22,503 bases of DNA, taken from NCBI GenBank assembly GCA_016987375.1, contig PJRA01000196.1:2127485-2149987 (forward strand), read 5' to 3'. Shown here in pieces: positions 8,701 through 17,700 of the stretch. The notes under the pieces are model-generated. The model worked only from the letters and a program-made list of their open reading frames with translations, had not been told where the DNA came from and made no database searches. Each line of letters opens with the position of its first letter. The first letter of the stretch is position 1. A program made the translations under genes and the position numbers. Source of the DNA: Brachionus koreanus (Eukaryota; Rotifera; Eurotatoria; Ploima; Brachionidae).

Positions 8701-11700
8701 TCAGTTGAGTCAGAATTTAATTGATTGGCAAAATGCAAATCAGATAATAGAAGAGCAGATTATTTCCCTTCAAGAACAAAACACTCAGCTAACCAACGAA
8801 TTTACAATCCAATCAAGTAACCAACATCTGTGTGAAAAAATTGATCACCTTGAAAAGTTGAATAACAATTTAATGCTTGATTTAGAAAATATTAAAAAGG
8901 AAAAATCAACATTTGAAACTGAATATGAAAATATAGTGAAAAAATTCGATGAACTTGAGTCAACTAAGCAACAGCTACAAATTCAAAATATGGACTTAAT
9001 TTGTCAAATTGATTCGCTTAAATTAGAAAAAGAAGCTTTAGAAATAGAACAGCAAAATTTAACTGAGATCAAAATAGATTTGGAGAAAAAATTAAACCAA
9101 AATGTTGTCCATTTTGCTAAATTTGAATCAGGCTCTCAAACTGAAAATTTTCAAAGTGATGAATCACTCTTGGCTCAGAAAGACAAGGAAATAAATTTTC
9201 TTAATTCAAGTATTTCAGCCCTTAAATCAGACAAAAATGAATTAGAGAACCAAAACTTGAAATTGTCAACCGAATTGGTTATTCTTGAACAGAAAGTTAA
9301 AATTCTTGATGATGAAATAACAAATTTAAAGACTACCGAAAGTCAGTTTTTGGATAGAAATCAACAAATCAATGAGTTAAACAATAAACTTTTATTAAAA
9401 GAAAATGATTTGTCTACAGCTCAACATGAAATAATTAATTTAAAATCGGAAATAAGTTCAATCAAACAGCTTTATGAGGAAAACTTATTGAAACAGCAGA
9501 ATTTCACGTTACTCAATGATGAAATATTGTTTCTAAAACAACAACTCGAGCAAAAAGATTTAGAAATCGCAATTTTTAGTAAATCGCTGGAAAAAAATGA
9601 TGAGCAATCTTTTACAGGGTCCAATCAGTGCCAAAAATCTAATTATCATTTTGGTGGTAAGCTATATTAAGTTTAATTCAATTTTATTTTTGATATTTTT
9701 TAAATTAAAATCGATATCAATTTGAAAATTAATTAGATTCTCTCTTCAAAGTTTATTAAAATAAATATTAATTTCAATAATTAAATATCAAGATTATTTC
9801 CCAACTCAGACTTTTTTAAAAAATAATTGTAAAGAAATCCGATAATTTTGTTTTATTTCCGTTCATATTTGATAATTTTATTTAATTAAATACATTAAAT
9901 TTATCATTTGATTTGAAGATTGATCAGTTATTTTCTTCTTTTTTAAATGAAATGGGAAAGCTTTCTTTTATTAATTCATTTGCTATTTTTCTTAAAGTTC
10001 ATAAATTTTTTTGGAAACTTAATATACTTTCGTTACGTTTTTCTAATGTAGTAGTAGTAGTATATACTGCGACCCTATCGGGTTAAGCTTCTTCGAAGCT
10101 ATGGAAGTAAATTAGACTGTTTCTTCAGCCATTTGTCCAAGTTAATTTTGAAGTTATTAACTGATACAGAATTGATGATGTACTGAGGAAGACTATTCCA
10201 AACATTAACAATTCGGTTTATCAAGAAATGATATCGTTGCAAACTATTTTTCGCATCTTCTCTAACGAAACACTTGTAATGTCCTCTTAAGTTGTAAGAG
10301 TGATTTCGAGAAAAATTAATTCCATTTTCAAAATTGATAGTTTCATATCTGTTAATAATTTTAAACATGAAAACAATTATACCATGAAAAAAATTTAGAA
10401 AATCTTATTTTAAGAATTTGTAAAAAAATTAATCATTAGATTCGATTAAATAAAAAATTTTTTAAAAAAAGTCAAAAATTTAAATAAAGTAAAAGTAATA
10501 AAATAATAAATAATAAATTAATTATTAATTAATAAATAATAAATTTAGTAGTAAAGTAATAAAGTAATAAATAATTAAATATTTTTTAAACTATTACTTA
10601 AAATTTTACACTGATTCAAATGCACTAATTGTATCTTTTTAATTTTAATTTCTTTTTATCTAAAAAAATTGAAAATAGTATGTAAAAATGTTTTTCAATT
10701 TAATTTAGATTATTGAATAATAATTTACTTTGTCTGTAAATTACTTAATATTTATATTTTTTGATTAAATAAAATGATTAAATAAATGAAAAAAAAAGGT
10801 TTCTAAATCGAATCATTTATATGGTTTTTTATGTCATTTAATAATTTCTCATTCGTGTTTTGTATTGTTTTTTAGCTTTCCCCTTTTGAACTAGACTAAA
10901 TTTTTTTCATCTATGAAAATATATTTTGATTTTTTTTTAGGTTCTATCTAAAAAATAAATTTCTTTTATCATTTAGAATATCTTAATTAAAACAATTTTC
11001 AATCTAGATTTAAATCTATCTAATCTATCTATTTAAATCGATTTAATTTCGTTAAAAAAACAGTTTTCAGATTTAATTGAGATAAATAAATATTTTGGAT
11101 GTAGATGATAAAATAAGGCAGTACTGATAAGATAAGCGCTCCTGCTTATAATAAATTATAATAATAAATGATAAAAGAAGGACAACAAAAAAGTTTTAAA
11201 AATCAACTTAGGCTTTTAAACTTTTTTATTTATTGAGAGTAGGCAAAAGAAAAAATAAATGATTATAAATTACTTTTAAAACACTTTGATCCGATGTTCT
11301 TTGCATCAGTTATGTTTTTAGTTTGTTCTTATTTATTTTTAAATTTTTTATCTTGAAAGCTAACGCAAATTTTTTACCAAAATTAAAAAAATATTTTAAT
11401 ATCGCAAAATTGAAATGAAATTACAATTCACAAACTTTGTATTTTTTTTAATGTTTTCAGACTTGTTTATAAGTCAGAAGTCTTGAGTCAAGTAAAGTCA
11501 CAACTTTGACTTAAATTTTTGTGATATAGACTCAAAACTGTGAGTTATAATCAAGTCTGATTAAAACAAATGATATTTGTGCTTTGAGAGGTCTTGGTAA
11601 AAAGTGCTGTAAAAATTGTACGTGCGAACTTTGCCTTGAAATTTTAATTTTTTGAATTAAAATTTTACCTTAATTTGCTGAAAATTTCGCTTATATTTTT

Positions 11701-14700
11701 TTATTTAAAAAAAATATGTGACTATTGATTAAAGCTATTAATTTATGGTCGTTACGAATTTTATTTTACTATGTTAAGTTCGCTTAGGTTCAGCTTTTTT
11801 TTTAAATTCATGTATTATATAATTTAAATAATTTGACTTTATTTTCAACTTTAAATTAATACTGATTTTGTTTTTTCATAATTTGTTAACTTTTAAAAAA
11901 ATAATTAACTATCTAATTCTTCAAATATAAAAAAATTAAGAAAATTTAAGCGAAATGAGCTTTATTTAATCAAAAAATTAATTTTAAAAAATCTTTTTAA
12001 AGGCTCAAAAAAAAATTTAAATGTAATTTAAAAAAAAAACTTGGAAAAGAATTGTTGTAATCAAATTTATCAAAAATTTTTTTGTTATGTTTTGTTAATC
12101 TAATATAATTATTAGTAATAATTTGTAAAATATGTGCCAGAAATCATAAATATACAGTTTAGTTTTCAAATTTAATTCATTTAAATTTTAAATAGCCATT
12201 AACTCAGCTTTTTTTCATTCTCTCTCGATCTTAGTTGATCAGTTATCTTCTACCCTTTATTCTGTTTTTGGAAAATTGTTAGATATTATTACTTCAATAA
12301 GATTAAAGATAAATAAATTATGCCATTTTTGGTTAACATGGCATCAAAATGAAATTAAGCAAATTCAGTAAAAAATATTCTAATATTGGATATCAGATTT
12401 TTATTTAAAAAAATGATTCTAAGTTTGATTCTAACTTTTGATATAATTTTTTGTTATAAAAAGTATATCTAAAATAACTAAAAAAGACGATGTAAACATA
12501 TAAAAACAATTAAATATACTAAAAAAAACTAATCCAAAATTTGGTTTTAGAAGAATTCATTAACAACAAATCGAAAAACGAGAATTCAGAATTTGATAGA
12601 ATTATTTCTCTTGAAAAACAGATAAATATACTAGAATCGATCAACCAATGTCAAAATAACCTTTACACAAGAGAAAAACTAGAAACAGGAAGAAAATTAA
12701 AAATTTATTTTAACCTAAATGAAACAAAAAGTAAACTAATCGAGAAGCTACAGGAATCAAATACAAAAATAAAATTAAATGTAGGTAAAATATTTGGAGA
12801 ACAAATAGATGAAGACAATGACGAAAAAATAGATAATTTAATAAAAAGAATTGAGAAAATGAAAGAGAAAAACAAAAAACTCGAAAGCGAGTTAAATAAA
12901 TTAGATACATTCAAATTACAGTCTGAATGTGATATAATTACATTAAAAAATGAATTAGATTCTAGAGATGAAGAGATAAATAAATTAAAAATGAATAATC
13001 AAAATCTCAGAGATGTTCTTCAAATGAACGAATCTTTTCAGAATATTGAACATGAAAAGAGCATCATAGAAGAGAGAATAAAAAAAATTGAAGAAGAAAT
13101 TTTAGAGAAGCAAGAATTGAATGCTAGTTTGAGTCAAAACTTGGATGAATGGAACAATTATAACCTAACTATACAGAACAACATATTGACATATCAAAAT
13201 TCCAACGAAAATTTAAGTGAACAATTAATTGAATTCCAGAAACTAACTGAAAGTTTAAAAAATCATATAGAAAACGAAAAAGAAAATTTGAATAAGCTAC
13301 AATTTGAAAAACAAGAGATTATATCAACGATAAAGAATAATGAAGAAGAAATAGAACAATGTCAAACTTTAAACAAACAACTTGTTGAAAATTTACAAGA
13401 ATGGATTGAAGCTAACAAGCTGATTGAAAACCAGATTCTTAGTTCTCAAAAGGAAAACCAAATTCTTCATAATCAATCTGAAATTGAAGTAGATCCTAAT
13501 AAAATCTGCAGTGATGATTTACATAATAATCAAGAAAATGAAATTGCAAGGAACAATGAAGTGAATTTATTGAATAAAGATTTAAATGATGAATCTGTTT
13601 CTTTATCGAATCAATTTACACAAACCGAGAAGGAATATAAAGGAGAATTGGTTGAAAAATTAAACAAACAACATTTGAATCTAGAAGATTTACAAAAAGA
13701 ACTAGATATTAACGAAAAAGAAATATTTAAATATCAAGAAATCAATAATCGATTAAAGGACAACTTAATCGAATGGGAAAAAGCAAATAGTTTCTTAGAG
13801 ACGCAAATTTTAGAGTTACAAACGGTGAACAATGGTTTAAATATTGAATATGATTCAGTAAAATATGAAATAAATAATGATCAAATCTATCTTAGAGAGA
13901 ATAATAATAATAATAAAAAAGAACCTATTTATCATTTAGATAAATCAAAAGAAAGTTTAGAAGCTAGTGAAAAAGAAATTGAAAATTTAAACAACAAAAA
14001 ACAAGATCTAGAGTCTCAATTTTCAAAATTATCTCAAGAAATAGCCAGTTTGGAAGAATTGATTATTGACAAACAAAATTTAAATGATCAGTTGAGTCAG
14101 AATTTAATTGATTGGCAAAATGCAAATCAGATAATAGAAGAGCAGATTATTTCCCTTCAAGAACAAAACACTCAGCTAACCAACGAATTTACAATCCAAT
14201 CAAGTAACCAACATCTGTGTGAAAAAATTGATCACCTTGAAAAGTTGAATAACAATTTAATGCTTGATTTAGAAAATATTAAAAAGGAAAAATCAACATT
14301 TGAAACTGAATATGAAAATATAGTGAAAAAATTCGATGAACTTGAGTCAACTAAGCAACAGCTACAAATTCAAAATATGGACTTAATTTGTCAAATTGAT
14401 TCGCTTAAATTAGAAAAAGAAGCTTTAGAAATAGAACAGCAAAATTTAACTGAGATCAAAATAGATTTGGAGAAAAAATTAAACCAAAAAGTTGTCCATT
14501 TCACTAAATTTGAATCAGGCTCTCAAACTGAAATTTTTCAAAGTGATGAATCACTCTTGGCTCAGAAAGACAATGAAATAAATTTTCTTAATTCAAGTAT
14601 TTCAGCCCTTGAATCAGACAAAAATGAATTAGAGAACCAAAACTTGAAATTGTCAACCGAACTGGTTATTCTTGAACAGAAAGTTAAAATTCTTGATGAT

Positions 14701-17700
14701 GAAATAACAAATTTAAAGACTACCGAAAGTCAGTTTTTGGATAGAAATCAACAAATCAATGAGTTAAACAATAAACTTTTACTAAAAGAAAATGATTTGT
14801 CTACAGCTCAACATGAAATAACTAATTTAAAATCGGAAATAAGTTCAATCAAACAGCTTTATGAGGATAATTTATTGAATCAGCAAGATTTTCAATTCTT
14901 AGAAAATAAGAATCAAAAGTTATCAGATGAACATAACTCTATAAATTCAAAAAGTGAAACAATAGAAAAAGATAATTATGTTCTGAAAAGTACTTGTATT
15001 GATCTTGAAAATAAATGCATTGATTTTTCGAAACAAATCAATCATTTAAATAATGAATTAAATGTTGTCTGGTCAAACAAAAATAATTTGATGAACGAAA
15101 ATATTTTCCTCAAATCTGAAAATGAGAAATTAAACAGTTTAATATCAGGTTTTAATATTCAAGACAAAAAAAAACTTGAATATGATGGTAAATTATCTAC
15201 ATCATTTATTAATGAAAACGAAAATTGTGTCAAAGCAGTATGTCAGGATGAAATTGATTCAAACTCTAATTTTCGTAATAATTTATCTAATGAAAAATTA
15301 CTCAACGAAAAATTCTCTCTTATTGAAAAAATATCCCAATTTGAAGATGAGATAAATTATTTAAACGATTATATTGAAAAAAATTTAGATTCAAATAAAA
15401 ATACTTCATCTGACATAAACGATTTATTAGAAGATGTAAAAAATATCAAACTTGAGAACAAAAGTTTGTTACAAGAGAATTCGAAATTAAAATTAACTCT
15501 GGCCGAATTGAAAGCCAATTTTTTACAGAATGATTTGGAAGAAAATGAAATCCAATACGCAAATGATAGCTGTAAAGATGAAAAAGTTTTATTTTTGAAA
15601 TCTGAAATAGAAAATAATGTCAAAAATTATAAAGTAGAAAAAGAAATGAACCAGCAGAGGTTGAATGAAAAAGAAATTGAAAATTTAAACAACAAAAAAC
15701 AAGATTTAGAGTCTCAATTTTCAAAATTATCTCAAGAAATAGCCAGTTTGGAAGAATTGATTAATGACAAACAAAATTTAAATGATCAGTTGAGTCAGAA
15801 TTTAATTGATTGGCAAAATGCAAATCAGATAATAGAAGAACAGATTATTTCCCTTCAGGAACAAAACACTCAGCTAACCAACGAATTTTCAATCCAATCA
15901 AGTAACCAACATCTGTGTGAAAAAATTGATCACCTTGAAAAGTTGAATAACAATTTAATGCTTGATTTAGAAAATATTAAAAAGGAAAAATCAACATTTG
16001 AAACTGAATATGAAAATATAGTGAAAAAATTCGATGAACTTGAGTCAACTAAGCAACAGCTACAAATTCAAAATATGGACTTAATTTGTCAAATTGATTC
16101 GCTTAAATTAGAAAAAGAAGCTTTAGAAATAGAACAGCAAAATTTAACTGAGATCAAAATAGATTTGGAGAAAAAAATCAATGGACTGAATAGCCAATTA
16201 TCAATCAAAGACCAGACTATTTTTAAAGCTGAGACAGATTGTTTAGAATTAAATTCTATCATCAGCTCTATGCGAGCAAAATTGTTGGAGCAAAATTTAG
16301 CTAATCAAGCTGAGATTAATTCGTTAAATAATGAAATTGTAATCTTAAAATTAGAAATTGACCACAAGAATATGGAAATGGTCGAATCAAAGAATGAAAT
16401 ATTAAAATTAAATGAAAAAAAATACCCTGACAATGATTCTTCAATTCAACAACTTGAAAACAAAATTACTGAATTTGAGCTCCAAATTAGTAAAAAAGAT
16501 ACTTTAATTGAATTATTTGAATTAAATATCAAAGATCAAAAAGAAAACATAGAAATTTTACAGCAAGAAAAAATTAACTTTGAAGAAGTGATGAATTTTA
16601 ATCATAAAAATGAAGTCAAAATGTTGGAAAATATAATTTCTTGTCAAAGGCTTCTCATAGAAAAACTTGAACAAGAATCAAAAGAAATGAATTTAACTTA
16701 CGAAAATCTTATTCAATCTCAAAAGAAACTAATTTTAAAGCAAGATAAACGTTACAACGACGTTCTTCATTCTTTAATTGATTCATTTGAACATTTAGAT
16801 CCAAATCAAATAGACACTAAGGTGCAAGAAATTGAGTCCGACTTGAATAACTTAATATTTTTATTGGATAACATTAGAGATAATGAATCCCTTACAAATA
16901 CATTTAACTCGCCGAACTCACTAAAAGGTCTAAAACAATTTATTTCTCAAAAGTCACTTTCAATGAAAGCTTTTGTTGATGAAAATGAAATGAAGCCCAA
17001 CATAGATTATTCATTTACAGAAGATAATTATGGAAGTAAAGATAGTCTCTCTACTTCATTACTAATGATCAAAAAATGCGACGCTCAAACTCAGTATGAC
17101 ATGAATGTAATTAGTGACCAACAAACAGGATCAATAAGGTTAAGTACAGACTTTAATGAGATTTATAATTTACAAGATTTGATCACTAACTATCTTAACT
17201 TGATTACAAACTATAAAAGTTTATTAGCTAAATTAGATGCTGTTAATGTAGATAATTCCGAGCTTAAATTAGCTTACAGTTGTTTGAATGATGAATATTT
17301 AAAGCTTAAAAAAACAAATCCAAATAATCAAATTAGTGTAGACACAATTCAATGTAAAGCAAATGAATTTTTTGAGAGTGAAAAGATTCGGAATCTTAAA
17401 ACAGCTTATCAAGATTTATATTTATTATATCAACAGAACAAAAATGAGTCAATTAAAGCATATAACAAGCTACACTACTGCTATATTCAGTTGATTGACT
17501 CGCCTAAAAAAGATTTGTAAGCAAAAAATATTATTTAACACAAAAAAGTATTGCTTAAGTAATTTTGGACTCTAAACTAAGCTCGAATGGATTAAATCCT
17601 TGGGTTTAGAGTCAAAAATGTGCACCTCTAACCAACTTGCTTTACATATTTTAAAATCACATGCTTTACTTTAACTTAATTGTTTTAAAAGTTTTATTTT

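Larger units (their letters stand above)
9657..12550 (+). other. Intron 3 of the coiled-coil gene (2.9 kb)
   Basis: Donor GTAAGC at 9657 and acceptor GGTTTTAG at 12550, both in phase 1. It contains an antisense LINE end (10048-10400), a low-complexity TAA tract, a ~100-bp foldback and an AT-rich hairpin. No other coding is visible. If retained, translation stops at 9668-9670. Confidence 0.7.

Noticed and set aside
7217..9670. A separate gene in exon 3 starting at the ATG at 7217 and ending at TAA 9668-9670
   Set aside because: The ATG lies in an uninterrupted coiled coil next to an A7 frame break, and the last codons (KLY) lie beyond a strong, phase-matched donor. It fits better as part of one large gene.
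12541..12550. Start of an independent 1,659-aa gene at 12541
   Set aside because: There is no ATG, only TTG. The first ten bases form the end of a splice acceptor (GGTTTTAG), and the phase fits the exon 3 donor.
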